Below are positions 43,153-52,898 of a stretch of DNA of 64,000 bases, piece after piece. The DNA lies in contig CAWBQG010000001.1 of the NCBI GenBank assembly GCA_963791085.1, positions 2,728,001 through 2,792,000 on the forward strand, written 5' to 3'. Each line of letters begins with the position of its first letter. Positions within the stretch are counted from its first letter, which is position 1. Origin of the DNA: Acidiflorens sp963791085 (lineage in GTDB: Bacteria; Acidobacteriota; Terriglobia; Terriglobales; Acidobacteriaceae). Both the position numbers and the translations under genes were made by a program. A model generated the notes under the pieces. It saw only the letters and a list, made by a program, of their open reading frames with translations. It did not search any database and was not told the origin of the DNA.

Positions 43153-43357
43153 TTGGAGCTATCCCGATTACCTTACCCGTTTCAGGTGAATGGTGCCGAT
43201 GTTCTGTCTGTCTCTCCCGGAGTAGTACTCGCCCTCCAACTTTCTACAAGTCTGATCAATCGTTAGCACGGTCGTCCCACGATGGGCGTCCATAGTGTCT
43301 GGCGCTGGTGCGCTTGGCGCATGGTTTTAAAGGTTTTGAGTGATTCGTGTCAATCTT

Positions 43358-44140
43358 TCAATCTTCTAGTGCCTTTGAGTTCAGTACCTTCTCTTCTAAC
43401 TGAAGCTCAATTCGCTTGCTAAATATATGTGGGAACAGGATTAACATGAACTCGTGTACCGCTTGGCTCCATTGAAGGACTTCAGAGGCGGCTATCGGTT
43501 CGATGCGAGAATCTTTTGAACGATCTTCTTTGACCATGTCCGCGCGATGAACGATCTGGTGGCGCCTCTCAATCATCGCCGCGATCTTCGGGAAACTAGC
43601 CTCATATGTGGACGAATCAATGCCTATACTCTTAAGCAAAATATCGATCTCTCGAATGTTGCCGTATGTTTCCCTGTTCAGGTGCTGCGATACTGATTCC
43701 TGAATAACGTCGTCAACGGTCTTGCCTCTATGCTTCGTGAGTTTGCCAAGAAAGAATTTCTCGGGACGGCCGCCTAGACCTGCGAGTGGAATACCGTCCA
43801 AGATCTTTTCGTCTGCATACGGCAGGAAAAGCCCCGCCACGGTGCGTAGAAAATCTTCAAGTGAGGCATGGGTCAAGACCACCACCGCGCGAAGGATATC
43901 TTCGGAGCCGTCGCGTCTAGTTTTCACCAGGCCGAGCTTGCCGAGACGAGCCGTGTACATGCGAATAAGCCGCAGCGTCCGTTTATGGTTCTCCGTGACG
44001 TGCTTAATGTACGGCTCCATTTCCTGTCTGACGAGAGCCTCGAAAGAAGCCGTAATTTCCTTTTGCTCCTCGGGAGAAAGGTCGTCGAAATTTACGAATC
44101 GCTTTTGCACGTCGAGAGAAAGGCCATCTTTAAAGCTCAT
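43358..44140 (-). CDS. HEPN-like protein, possible ribonuclease of a defence system
   Basis: A 260-aa protein, mainly helical. Near the end is ERRHQIVHRAD, matching the R-x4-H signature of HEPN ribonucleases (Arg 193, His 198), and an earlier helix pair includes VVVLTHASLEDFLRTVAGLFLP, as in RiboL-PSP-HEPN/MAE_28990-type proteins. Start ATG 44140 has AGAGG 8 bases upstream. It neighbours restriction-system fragments, which supports an anti-phage or toxin role, but this is inference; a partner antitoxin is not evident. Confidence 0.6.
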   Translation of the reverse strand: MSFKDGLSLDVQKRFVNFDDLSPEEQKEITASFEALVRQEMEPYIKHVTENHKRTLRLIRMYTARLGKLGLVKTRRDGSEDILRAVVVLTHASLEDFLRTVAGLFLPYADEKILDGIPLAGLGGRPEKFFLGKLTKHRGKTVDDVIQESVSQHLNRETYGNIREIDILLKSIGIDSSTYEASFPKIAAMIERRHQIVHRADMVKEDRSKDSRIEPIAASEVLQWSQAVHEFMLILFPHIFSKRIELQLEEKVLNSKALED

Positions 44141-44207
44141 GGCAGGCACCTCTCTGAAAATGTACAGTGGGTTTTCACAACAATGTGTAATTTCTTTGAA
44201 TCAAGAC

Positions 44208-44468
44208 TCAGCGCGTCCCAAACCGCTTGATATCCTCATCGCTGAGCGGGCTCCCCCAAAATCCGGTTTCGAACAATCGTTCCAAAATCGGCGTGCGTTC
44301 CGCCAGTCGCTTCCTAAATTCTTCCAACGAAACAACGCGACACAATTCCACCAGTTTGTTGGCAAGCCGACGGTTTTCCGCGTTGCGGAAAAACACCGGT
44401 GGTCGCTTCAGGTATCCGTAGCGCACCTTCACGCCGAGCAAGTTCATTGATGAGTTTGTGCGGCTCGC
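44208..44468 (-). pseudogene. C-terminal fragment of an unknown protein
   Basis: The last 80 residues of this frame (LLGVKVRYGYLKRPPVFFRNAENRRLANKLVELCRVVSLEEFRKRLAERTPILERLFETGFWGSPL) read as a real protein end, but no start or upstream domain is present. It abuts the broken HsdS frame, so it is probably what remained after a deletion joined two restriction-island genes. Confidence 0.4.
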
Positions 44469-45090
44469 GGAGTTCGATGTTGCCGTCGTAGCTGCCCGGC
44501 GCAAACCACGGGATCGTTCCGTCAAAATAGTAGTCCGGCGTGTCGGTTGGCGGAGTGCAGCCGGTTTGTATGCGAGCCGCGAATCGCTTGAGATGTTCGC
44601 AGCGCCAGTGTCTCGGTATCTGCCCGAACCACTCGATACCCGAATCCTTCATTTCAACTGTTGTATTCAGTCCAGTGGTCACAGCACGGTGAATAGTCGT
44701 CTTCCGGATTTCGTCGAGCGTTTCCAGTTGACGGCGTTTGGCAACCGCCGCTGCATCCAATGCATTGCAGCTCGCATCGAGATATGCCGCAATCCGCTGT
44801 TGCTCCGGAGGCGGCGGAAGCGGAACCTGAATCTCCCCAAGATCACGTTGCCCTAGACCCTGACGGGACGCCCCTGTAAAGCTGGATAAGATTTGATCCT
44901 GTCCCCATGGGGCAGAAAGGCAGTAAGCGAGGAATTTGTAGTCCAGTTTCGGCGTAGTCCGGATGATACACACGTGCTGGTTGACATTCCCTTCGCCGAA
45001 ACCATCGGGCACAAACGAGCAGCGCCCAATCGAGGCTCCGGTAATGTTCAGCAGCACGTCACGCTCAACAAAGCTGGGTGTGACCATGTA
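44440..45090 (-). pseudogene. Internal fragment of a type I restriction specificity subunit (HsdS)
   Basis: Contains the end of the first target-recognition domain (ERDVLLNITGASIGRCSFVP ... NVNQHVCIIRT), the central conserved helix (PLPPPPEQQRIAAYLDASCNALDAAAVAKRRQLETLDEIRKTTIHRAVTTGL) and the start of the second domain (GIEWFGQIPRHWRCEHLKRFAARIQTGCTPPTDTPDYYFDGTIPWFAPGSYDG). Both ends are cut: upstream it runs into a deacetylase gene, downstream into another frame. No HsdM or HsdR in the window, so it is not functional as methyltransferase or nuclease. Confidence 0.75.
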
Positions 45091-45461
45091 TGGTTTGCGA
45101 CCAGGTGTCCTTCGTTCCACTCCCGGCGCACGATTTCCGGATGCTGCTCCGCGCGCTTCCCCACCACAAAGAACGTGGCCTTCACGCCTTTCTCCCGAAG
45201 TATGTCTAGTAACTTGGGCGTATCCACGGGGTCGGGACCGTCATCGAAAGTCAGCGCCACACAACTCGCGCCCTCTACCCGCGAGCGGTTGGCGACCAAC
45301 CACTGATTGCGCGGATGAAACAATAGGTAGAGCATAAGCAAGGTGCCCGCAGCGTAAATCGAAAGCGTGATGAGGAACCGCAAAAGGGAAAAAGGATACA
45401 GCAATACCAATGACGTGTTCGTTGCTAGAAACAACAAGAAGAAAATCGCGGCCCTCGCCAT
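45048..45461 (-). pseudogene. Polysaccharide deacetylase, truncated by island junction
   Basis: N-terminal 130 residues of a NodB-type deacetylase: two membrane segments (AAIFFLLFLATNTSLVLLYPF, FLITLSIYAAGTLLMLYLLF), motif 1 VALTFDDGPDPVDTPKLL and motif 2 NHTWSHPAL. It then runs out of homology and stops at VTCC, where the DNA has become HsdS sequence. Motifs 3-5 (catalytic base region) are missing and not found elsewhere in the window. The rest was lost when the island or a deletion reached this point. Confidence 0.75.
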
Positions 45462-45707
45462 GTCGGTTGTCCCACGTGCTAGAAGCTAGAATAAAGCCTC
45501 GAAACCTCCTCACAAGAATAAAATATGCAGGATTTCTGGGAACATCTATAATCTCTCGTCCTTTTCGCAAAATGGGACGGGACACGCGCAGCTGTTTGTG
45601 AACAAGACCCACGGTTCCGTCTCCATGGAAAAACGCCTAACCCGTAGACCGAAAAGTGTAGCCACATTCTCTCCCTGGATATTGCCGGAAGAAGGGGCTG
45701 AGTTGAT

Positions 45708-47144
45708 TTGAGAGTCTTGCTCATCAAACCGCGCCCCGCGGCCGCCCATTTCGGGCTCGCCCCCTTCTTCCGCACCGAACCGCTGGGGCTTGAATACATT
45801 GCGGCTGCGCTTGAAGCCTGCGGGCATAAGGTTCGTATTGTGGATTTGTCTTTCGAGCGCCAGTATCTTGGCCGCGGCCCCATCGCGCGCTTAATAAAGT
45901 CGTTCCGGCCTGAGGCCGCTGGCATCTCCTGCCTCCACACCTTGGACGCATCCTCCACTCTGCAACTTGCCGAGGAAATCAAACAGATCGATCCGTCAAT
46001 TTTCGTCGCCGTGGGCGGCCACGCTGCGGCTTCCTACCCCAAAGCGTTGGAGCAGAGCCGCTCGCTCGATGCGATCTGTGTCGGCGAAGGGGAGAGCACC
46101 ATGCCGGCGCTGTGCGGCGCTCTGGCCCAGCACAAACCTCTCCACGATGTGCCCTCTCTGCTGCTGCCCACCGGCGACGGGCGGTTTGCCTGTACTGGCG
46201 AAGCGCGCGAATGGCTGGATTTGGACCATGTTCTTCCCCCCGACCGTAACTCAGTGGAAGCCTATCGCAAGCACTATGTTTGTCTGAATTACATGCCCGT
46301 CTGGACGCTGGAAACCACGAGGGGATGCCGGCACAAATGCAACTTTTGCTCCGTCTGGCAGTTTTACAAGGGATCGTGCCGGTTCCATAGCGCGCGCAAC
46401 GTGCGCACCGATTTCGAGCGCACCGGCAAGAACGTCTTCGTCATCGACGATTATTTCTGGGGCGAGCGCGCGCGCAGCGAGGAACTAGCGCGCGAATTGC
46501 TCGCCTCGGGTGAACGCAAGAATTGGTTGCTGGCGCAGGCGCGGGCCGACGTGGTCGCCGAGAATTGCGAACTGCTGCGGCTGTGGCGGCCCTTGGCGAA
46601 AAACTTCGATATTTTCTTCGGCTTCGAGTCGCCGACCCGAAAGGGGCTTGATTCCCTCAATAAGGGCACCGATGTTTCGAAAACGCTCGATGCCGTCCGG
46701 TTGGCCCGTGAGTGCGGTTTCGGCGTCACCGGCAATTTCATCATCGATCCGGATTTCTCGGAAGAAGACTTCGCTGAGCTGTGGAATTTCATCGAAACCA
46801 ACAAACTTTACCGGGTAGGCTTTACCATCCTCACTCCACTGCCCGGCACCTACTTCTTCGAGCAGAGCCTGGCGCAACTCAAAGTTCTGGATTGGAATCA
46901 ATACGATCTGCATCACTTGCTTTGGAAACCTCGCCTCCCCGTCGAGCGTTTCTTTGAGCTTTATTGTGAGACCTGGAAGCGCACCGTGCTCAACGCCGCC
47001 GGGCGGAAAAAGTGGTGGAAATGGGCACGGGACATCGACCTGCGCCATCTAGTGCACATGGCGAGAATCCTCGCCCGCGCACAAAAGTTGATGGATCCGC
47101 AGGCTTATTTGTCGGAGTTCCGTGTGCCCACGGACTCGCCCTAG
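45708..47144 (+). CDS. hpnR: B12-binding radical SAM enzyme, HpnR-like
   Basis: A 478-aa enzyme with an N-terminal cobalamin-binding domain (LLIKPRPAAAHFG ... GLEYIAAALEACGHKVRIVDLSF ... AVGGHAAASYP) and a radical SAM core with the CxxxCxxC cluster site TRGCRHKCNFCSVWQFYKG. Sequence style (FCSVWQFYKGSCRFHSARNV) and length match HpnR, which methylates hopanoids at C-3. No other hopanoid gene is nearby, so the assignment rests on sequence memory alone; related class B methylases are possible. TTG start at 45708. Confidence 0.6.
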   Translation: MRVLLIKPRPAAAHFGLAPFFRTEPLGLEYIAAALEACGHKVRIVDLSFERQYLGRGPIARLIKSFRPEAAGISCLHTLDASSTLQLAEEIKQIDPSIFVAVGGHAAASYPKALEQSRSLDAICVGEGESTMPALCGALAQHKPLHDVPSLLLPTGDGRFACTGEAREWLDLDHVLPPDRNSVEAYRKHYVCLNYMPVWTLETTRGCRHKCNFCSVWQFYKGSCRFHSARNVRTDFERTGKNVFVIDDYFWGERARSEELARELLASGERKNWLLAQARADVVAENCELLRLWRPLAKNFDIFFGFESPTRKGLDSLNKGTDVSKTLDAVRLARECGFGVTGNFIIDPDFSEEDFAELWNFIETNKLYRVGFTILTPLPGTYFFEQSLAQLKVLDWNQYDLHHLLWKPRLPVERFFELYCETWKRTVLNAAGRKKWWKWARDIDLRHLVHMARILARAQKLMDPQAYLSEFRVPTDSP

Positions 47145-47204
47145 CAGTGCGTGCTGAAAATGGCGCGCGGCTCCGCAGCTCTTGCGGCCACATCGCGAAG
47201 CGGA

Positions 47205-50200
47205 CTACCCCGCCGCTGTCCCAAGCTCGCGCAGTTCGCGCTCGTGCTCCGCAAGCCGCAGTTCGATGTCGGCTCGCTTTTTCTCCCGGTCGAGCATGTC
47301 CTCCCGGAAACGCTTCAAGAAGTAATCGATGGTTTCAACGCGCAGCTTGATGGTATTGGCTGGACGGTTTTCATCCATGTCTTTGAACGAGAAGTAGGGC
47401 GTTCCCGAGCGCTCCACGATCTGCTCGATTACGCTGTAGATGGGCGCGTCATGGCCGCACTTGAAGCTCGAAATCTCCACCGCCACCAGGTTGGGATGGC
47501 GGGCAGTGAACTTCGCGGCCCAGATCTTGTGGTTGGAACTCGCCGAGTTCGTCGTCTTCCACACATCGGAAATATCCAGCGGGTGGCTGATCACGCCCGC
47601 GCGCACTGCCTCGCCGAACAGCCGCTCCAGCAAGTCCTCATCCAGCGGCAAAGTGCTTTGCGAAAAGATCGGGTAACCCAGCTTCTGAAATTGCTCCGCG
47701 ATCTCGTGGTTAATGCCGGGATCATGATGATAGGGACGCCCTAGCATGACGATGGCCAGTCTTCGTTCCTCTTCCAGTCGGTCGAGAACTTTGCGAGCAC
47801 GGCGGCGAATGCTGGATTCAAATTTTCCTAATTCACGGTAGCCGATCTCGATGGCGCGTTCATTTTCCTCCTGCGATAGGCCAAGTATCGGCGCCCATGC
47901 CTGGAACATCTGCCGCGCAAGTAGTTTGCGGTTCGAGAGGTCCACCAGTGGATGCACGTACTGAATGCCGCGTTCGGCGAAGAGGTCGGTTTCCTTGGTG
48001 TAGGCCGCTTCCACGGTCTCTGGTGTCACCGAAGTCGTGGGACAGGCGTTGTGCCCTCTGGCGTTTACTAGTGGGGACAACAATACGTCGAACATGGGGA
48101 AAAAAATCGCGTGCAGCGGCTTGCGCGCGTGCTTGTTGAAGACAAGGTCATGGACGTGCGCGATCGCGATTTTCGATGGGAAGCAGGGATCGATCGAACC
48201 GCGGCTCGACCCCGTGCGATACATGTCCACGCTGGTGAAATCCGAGTAAACGATCCCTTCCGCCTTCACGCCCAAGCTCTCCAGATAAGCGCTGAACAGC
48301 GGCGTGTAGGCATACATATTCAGGACGCGAGGAATGCCGACGCGTAACTGCCCGCGCCGTTTCATGAGCGCGACGCGCTCGCGGGCTGCAGCGCTCCACG
48401 AGCGGGATGGAATTGCATCGGCGACGTTTTCCGGGTGGCGCGAGCGCCACACTTCGCGTGCCGCTATCTCCACCAGGTTCGGATTGGCGGCCTTCGTGGC
48501 ATCGATATGGGCCTTAATGTCGCGCATGGCCTGCACATCTTCCACCGCGCCTTTTTCGCAGCTGGCAACAATCATGCGCTGCCCGGGGCGCAGCGGGACG
48601 CTGATCGGCGAAGAGGTGGAAATAGACGCCGCCGCTCCGCTTTCGGCCAGTCCGGCTTCTCCTTCTTCCATCGCAACCTCGTCCGTCCGCACGTCAAGGA
48701 AAGTTCGCAGGCAGGCGTTCTTGCAAAAGTGGCAGCGCGTCTCTTCGCTGCGTGTCGTGCGATAGCGGATCTTGCGGACGGCATCCAGCCCAATGAAAGT
48801 TGTGAATTGCCCTTTGCGCCACCAACGAATGGCTTCAATGGCGGCGCCAATCGCGCCCGATTCTCCGCAGTGTTGGTGGACAATTATCTCCGGTTCGATC
48901 CCGGCCGGACGGAAACTGGCGCGCAGAAAGTCCACCTCCGCCTTGACCGCGGCGAGATTGTTCTGCGTGCCGCCCTGCAATACGAACCGCGTCCCCAGCG
49001 CCGCCAGGCTTGGTACTTTGGCGACATACAAAAAAACATTCCTCGGCAGCACCGTCGCCAGACCGGCCAGGATTTCTCCCGCCCGCCATCCCTGGCGCTG
49101 GAAATTGACGATGTCGGATTGCAAAAACACCGCGCAGCCATAGCCGAAAACAGGCATGCTGGCGGCCTTGAAGGCAACATCCGCATAGTTTTCGACCGGA
49201 ATGCCAAATCCCTCCGCCGTGGATTGCAAAAAATAGCCGTTGCCCGCGGAGCATTGCGTGTTGAGCTTGAAGTCTTTAACGCGCCCATTTTTCAGGACGA
49301 TCATCTTAATGTCCTGTCCGCCGACATCGACGATAACGTGGGGATCGTGGCAGAATCGCAGCGCCGACTCGGTGTGCGCCACGGTTTCGACCAGGGCGAC
49401 GTCGGCACGCAACACGCGTTGCAGTATGTCTTTCGCGTAGCCGGTCGTGCCCACCGCGAGAATTTCCAAGACTGCGCCTTGCGCTTCTACTTGCTGGCGC
49501 AGGTTCTCGAAAAGGTCGATCGTGTCCTGGATCGGGTTGCCCTGGGAGAGTTGGTAAGCTTTCGAAAGTACCTCGCCGGTCTCCGACAAAAGCACGGCTT
49601 TCGTGGAAGTCGAACCGCCATCCAGACCGATAAAAGCCTGCACACGCTGACCGCGCCGGAATCTGGCAGGGATGAATTTCGGCCGCGAGTACTTGGCTTT
49701 GAACTCTTCTAATTCTTTCTCGGAAGCAATCAATCCTCGGTTGCCCGACCCCGCCCTTTCCCGGCGGCGCCCTTCGTAGATGTAGCGCTCAAGATTCTGT
49801 GTCCCGATATATTGGCCAACCTCTGCTTCCTCCCCCTTGCCAAATTCGACCGCACCCAGGGCCGCGAAATACAGCGCGTTCTCTGGAGTCTTAATCGCGT
49901 CCTCGAAAGAAATATCTGGCGGCAGCTTGATTCCGCGTTCTTCCCAAATCAAAGGGATGTTGTGCTGCCAAGCCTCCCTCATGCCGCGAATAAAAGTGTT
50001 GGGCCCGCCTAGCAACAGCACATGCGGATGCAGCGTGTGGCCGCGCGTGAGCACGGTGAGGTTTTGCAACACAATCGCGTCGAACAGCGATGCCATGAGT
50101 TCATCGGCCGGAATGCCCTGCTTTTGCAGTCCGTTGATATCGGTCTCGGCAAAAACGCCGCACTTCCCCGCCACCTGGTGTACCTTGATTCCCTTGTAGC

Positions 50201-50795
50201 CCTGGTCGCACAACTCGTCGGGCGCAATCTTCAGCTTGGCGCTGATTTTGTCGATGACCGCTCCGGTGCCCCCCGCGCACTTATCATTCATCGAAGGAAT
50301 TTTCTTCCTGCGTCCGCTCCCGCCCTCCTCTTTAAAGATGATGATCTTGGCATCCTGCCCGCCCAGTTCGATGACCGAGTTCACTTCCGGATGGAGCTTC
50401 TCCACCGCCAGCGCAACCGCGTTTACTTCCTGCACAAACTTCGCGCCGATAAGAGCGCCGAGCGCGTTGCCGCCGGAGCCAGTGATAAACGTGCGGCAAT
50501 TGCCCGGAGCAATGCCGATGTCAGCTTCCATGCGCTCGAGGAATTCCAGGAGTTTCTCTGGTTGCCGCGTGTCATGGCGCTGGTAGTCGTGCCAGAGAAT
50601 GGAGCCGGTTTCCGCCCCGCTAGCACCCGCCTCAATGACGATGCCCTTGACCGTGGTTGAGCCCACATCCAGGCCTACGGCATAGCGGATGCCCACTCCA
50701 GCGTTTTGTGCGTTCGTCTCCACGAAATTTCTAGACGCTTTCGGCTCCTTGCTAAAGGCCAAGAGAACTCCCCTTCGCCAATCGCACTTTGCCAT
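47205..50795 (-). CDS. Two-domain acyl-CoA dehydratase activase (BadF/HgdC family) with DUF2229
   Basis: A 1196-aa protein with two ASKHA ATPase modules (AVGLDVGSTTVKGIVIE near residue 38 and AFIGLDGGSTSTKAVLL near 385), each with a cysteine for a bridging [4Fe-4S] cluster (NDKCAGGTGA, NTQCSAGNG), then a DUF2229-type region (RVGIPRVLNMYAYTPLFSAYLESLGV, DPCFPSKIAIAHVHDL, GHNACPTTS). Such activases hydrolyse ATP to push one electron at very low potential to a partner. Start may be GTG 50723. It overlaps the partner-like gene upstream by 44 bases. In many bacteria these parts form one larger protein. Confidence 0.85.
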   Translation of the reverse strand: MAKCDWRRGVLLAFSKEPKASRNFVETNAQNAGVGIRYAVGLDVGSTTVKGIVIEAGASGAETGSILWHDYQRHDTRQPEKLLEFLERMEADIGIAPGNCRTFITGSGGNALGALIGAKFVQEVNAVALAVEKLHPEVNSVIELGGQDAKIIIFKEEGGSGRRKKIPSMNDKCAGGTGAVIDKISAKLKIAPDELCDQGYKGIKVHQVAGKCGVFAETDINGLQKQGIPADELMASLFDAIVLQNLTVLTRGHTLHPHVLLLGGPNTFIRGMREAWQHNIPLIWEERGIKLPPDISFEDAIKTPENALYFAALGAVEFGKGEEAEVGQYIGTQNLERYIYEGRRRERAGSGNRGLIASEKELEEFKAKYSRPKFIPARFRRGQRVQAFIGLDGGSTSTKAVLLSETGEVLSKAYQLSQGNPIQDTIDLFENLRQQVEAQGAVLEILAVGTTGYAKDILQRVLRADVALVETVAHTESALRFCHDPHVIVDVGGQDIKMIVLKNGRVKDFKLNTQCSAGNGYFLQSTAEGFGIPVENYADVAFKAASMPVFGYGCAVFLQSDIVNFQRQGWRAGEILAGLATVLPRNVFLYVAKVPSLAALGTRFVLQGGTQNNLAAVKAEVDFLRASFRPAGIEPEIIVHQHCGESGAIGAAIEAIRWWRKGQFTTFIGLDAVRKIRYRTTRSEETRCHFCKNACLRTFLDVRTDEVAMEEGEAGLAESGAAASISTSSPISVPLRPGQRMIVASCEKGAVEDVQAMRDIKAHIDATKAANPNLVEIAAREVWRSRHPENVADAIPSRSWSAAARERVALMKRRGQLRVGIPRVLNMYAYTPLFSAYLESLGVKAEGIVYSDFTSVDMYRTGSSRGSIDPCFPSKIAIAHVHDLVFNKHARKPLHAIFFPMFDVLLSPLVNARGHNACPTTSVTPETVEAAYTKETDLFAERGIQYVHPLVDLSNRKLLARQMFQAWAPILGLSQEENERAIEIGYRELGKFESSIRRRARKVLDRLEEERRLAIVMLGRPYHHDPGINHEIAEQFQKLGYPIFSQSTLPLDEDLLERLFGEAVRAGVISHPLDISDVWKTTNSASSNHKIWAAKFTARHPNLVAVEISSFKCGHDAPIYSVIEQIVERSGTPYFSFKDMDENRPANTIKLRVETIDYFLKRFREDMLDREKKRADIELRLAEHERELRELGTAAG

Positions 50796-52539
50796 CCATC
50801 AGTTGGCTCACATGCCAGACAAAATTGGCCGCCACTCCAGCTACGCCTCGCCGGTGCGGGAATGAATAAAACGGACAGCGCAGTTGCCGGTGCTCCGCGG
50901 CGTACGCTCTGATCTCATCCAGTTTTTTCCCCGTCGCCATCAGCACCTGATCAAATTCCGCCTTGGCTTTGATCTTGGCTTCGCCCAGCGCCATCTGCAT
51001 GCGGCTGTGCGCGTTGATTTCTCCTTCGCCCGAAGTTTCGATAGGCAGAAAAATCATTTCCGGAAAACGGTTGACCACGGCCGACTGCACGCCATCGGAT
51101 TGCGAAGACGGCATACAGCCGAACGGCTTCAGCGCCAGTACCATGTGGCAGAGGCCGTGCGTCGTGTAGTAAACGTTCTTTCCCACTTCGAGATGTCCTT
51201 CGCCCCCGCGGGCTAGCGAATGGTAAAACGGATGTGCCAACCGCGCTAACTCGTTCTGGGAAGCCAGACGAGGCGCGAGTCCGCCCAGGTGACGTGCAGT
51301 GCGCGCATATTGGCGGCTCCAGATGGCCTCGCTCAAGCGCAGCAGCAGCCACTTTTTGCGAAATTTCCAGTCGTTCCCAGCCTGCTTCTTCAGTTCCCAC
51401 CAGTGCGCACCGGGATGCGGAACCTCCAGGCCTTTTTTCTCTTCCGCGCTCGCTCGCGCCTCATATAGAAGATAGGTGACCCACCCGCCGATTGGTTCCA
51501 CATACACCTGCGCGCCTTCCCGCTCCAGAAAGGCAAACATGTTGAAGTTGCCGTCGCTTTCCGTAAGTTGCGCCCAAAACTCGCCTGTGATCTTGACGAT
51601 GGGCTTCACCCGCATTCGGTCCACTTCCACTAGGCCTAACCGTTCGCGCGCCAGGCGCATCGCATCGCGGAAATCGTTGGCGTAGAGGTGGTGCAGCACC
51701 TTACCCAGCGTGTTGCCGATATCTTTGGGCTTCTTATTCTGGGCCAGATAGCGCGATATCCATCCCGGTACTCGCTCGAGGATTTCGTAACGCTTCCGGT
51801 GCTCCAGAAAATCGCTCAGTTGCTCCACCATCTCCTTGATGGCCAGGTCTGTCGTCCCCGGCACCACCTCGTAGGGACGGACCTGGTACACCATGTCGTT
51901 GATCACGTCGCCCAGGTTCACTGCATTGAGTTGGCCCATGCCGAGGTCAACCGAGAATTTCAGGCCAGTATTGCCGGTCAGAGCATGGATGCCATGGTCC
52001 TGCTGGAATAGCAGAACGCGAAAGCCGCCGAATCCGGCGTTATCGAGCGCCGTTCGGTACTCGGACTCATACGTACCGAAGCGGCACGGTCCACATGAAC
52101 CGGCGGTGAAAAAAACGTAATTGTCGAGGATTTCTTGCCGGGAGAGACCACGAGCCTCCAGCGACCGCAGGAACTCGATGAGGTTGCCCACCGTGAAATA
52201 GGTGGGATTACACTGGCCGTTGTTGCCGTACTCCTTGCCCGTTTGGAACGCGGCTACGTTGGGGTTCGGCAACATCTGGAAGCGATAGCCGCAGCCGCGA
52301 AACACGGCCTCGATGAACCGCTCGTGTTTCCACGTAAAGCCCCCGAAAAGAATGGTCACCCGGTCGCGTTCTTCCGCGGTGAAGGGCCGCTCCAAAGCGC
52401 GATGGAAATGCTCGACGGGTCTCCCGGCGAGCCCTGCAGCCTGCTCCAGGCGCACCCTTTCCTCTGCCACTCGGCGCGCGATCTCTTCTTCCCCCAACGG
52501 AGGAATCGTTGGCCCGCCTGAGTTTAGGGCGCAGCTCAT
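50752..52539 (-). CDS. 2-hydroxyacyl-CoA dehydratase-related protein
   Basis: A 595-aa protein related to the C-terminal part of large activase/dehydratase fusions. Clustered cysteines (GNNGQCNPTYFTVG, AGSCGPCRFGTYESEYR) can hold iron-sulfur clusters; other blocks are DHGIHALTGNTGLKFSVDLG and LLYEARASAEEKKGLEVPHPGAHWW. First gene of a pair with the activase: the partner to be reduced by it. Substrate unknown; the classic systems act on 2-hydroxyacyl-CoA or aromatic CoA esters in anaerobes. Confidence 0.75.
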   Translation of the reverse strand: MSCALNSGGPTIPPLGEEEIARRVAEERVRLEQAAGLAGRPVEHFHRALERPFTAEERDRVTILFGGFTWKHERFIEAVFRGCGYRFQMLPNPNVAAFQTGKEYGNNGQCNPTYFTVGNLIEFLRSLEARGLSRQEILDNYVFFTAGSCGPCRFGTYESEYRTALDNAGFGGFRVLLFQQDHGIHALTGNTGLKFSVDLGMGQLNAVNLGDVINDMVYQVRPYEVVPGTTDLAIKEMVEQLSDFLEHRKRYEILERVPGWISRYLAQNKKPKDIGNTLGKVLHHLYANDFRDAMRLARERLGLVEVDRMRVKPIVKITGEFWAQLTESDGNFNMFAFLEREGAQVYVEPIGGWVTYLLYEARASAEEKKGLEVPHPGAHWWELKKQAGNDWKFRKKWLLLRLSEAIWSRQYARTARHLGGLAPRLASQNELARLAHPFYHSLARGGEGHLEVGKNVYYTTHGLCHMVLALKPFGCMPSSQSDGVQSAVVNRFPEMIFLPIETSGEGEINAHSRMQMALGEAKIKAKAEFDQVLMATGKKLDEIRAYAAEHRQLRCPFYSFPHRRGVAGVAANFVWHVSQLMDGKVRLAKGSSLGL

Positions 52540-52898
52540 TTGTTCACAATCTCTCTCCGTGATTAGGTCCGCGAGAAATCCTCATGCAGGTACTGCGAGG
52601 AAGAGCAGCAATACTTCAGTTTTCCTCCTCGCGCCGATCACTTCCGCCCATCTGGTGCTCGATTCGGATGACAGTCATTCTTACCTTTCGCCTTGGCAGC
52701 GAAGTAGGCCCTCAGTCCCCCAGTTTCGCCCGAACACTGTGGGTAATTGTAAATCGTTTACTGTGAGCTAGTCTTGCCTTGCCCCAAGTTAGTTGGCTAC
52801 TTTCAGTAGCCCACTACCCGACCCCCAACCTCCTTCTTCCTGTGATAAAGTTCAGGCATATCGCATCACCTGTGGAAACCAATCCAAGGAGGGTGGAC
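52540..52898. other. Gene-free divergent promoter region
   Basis: Separates the dehydratase-related gene (left) from the small exported protein (right). A 35-base AT-rich stretch near 52740 (GGGTAATTGTAAATCG) could hold promoters, but no clear hexamers. No coding frame or RNA recognised. Confidence 0.4.

Noticed and set aside
44900..45100. Right attachment site of the tRNA-Arg island
   Set aside because: No second copy of the tRNA-Arg 3' end (GGTTCGATTCCCTCC) was found near the right border or elsewhere in the window.
48435..49712. Long plus-strand open frame (425 codons) opposite the activase
   Set aside because: Mirror of the conserved activase gene; no start signal or recognisable domain.
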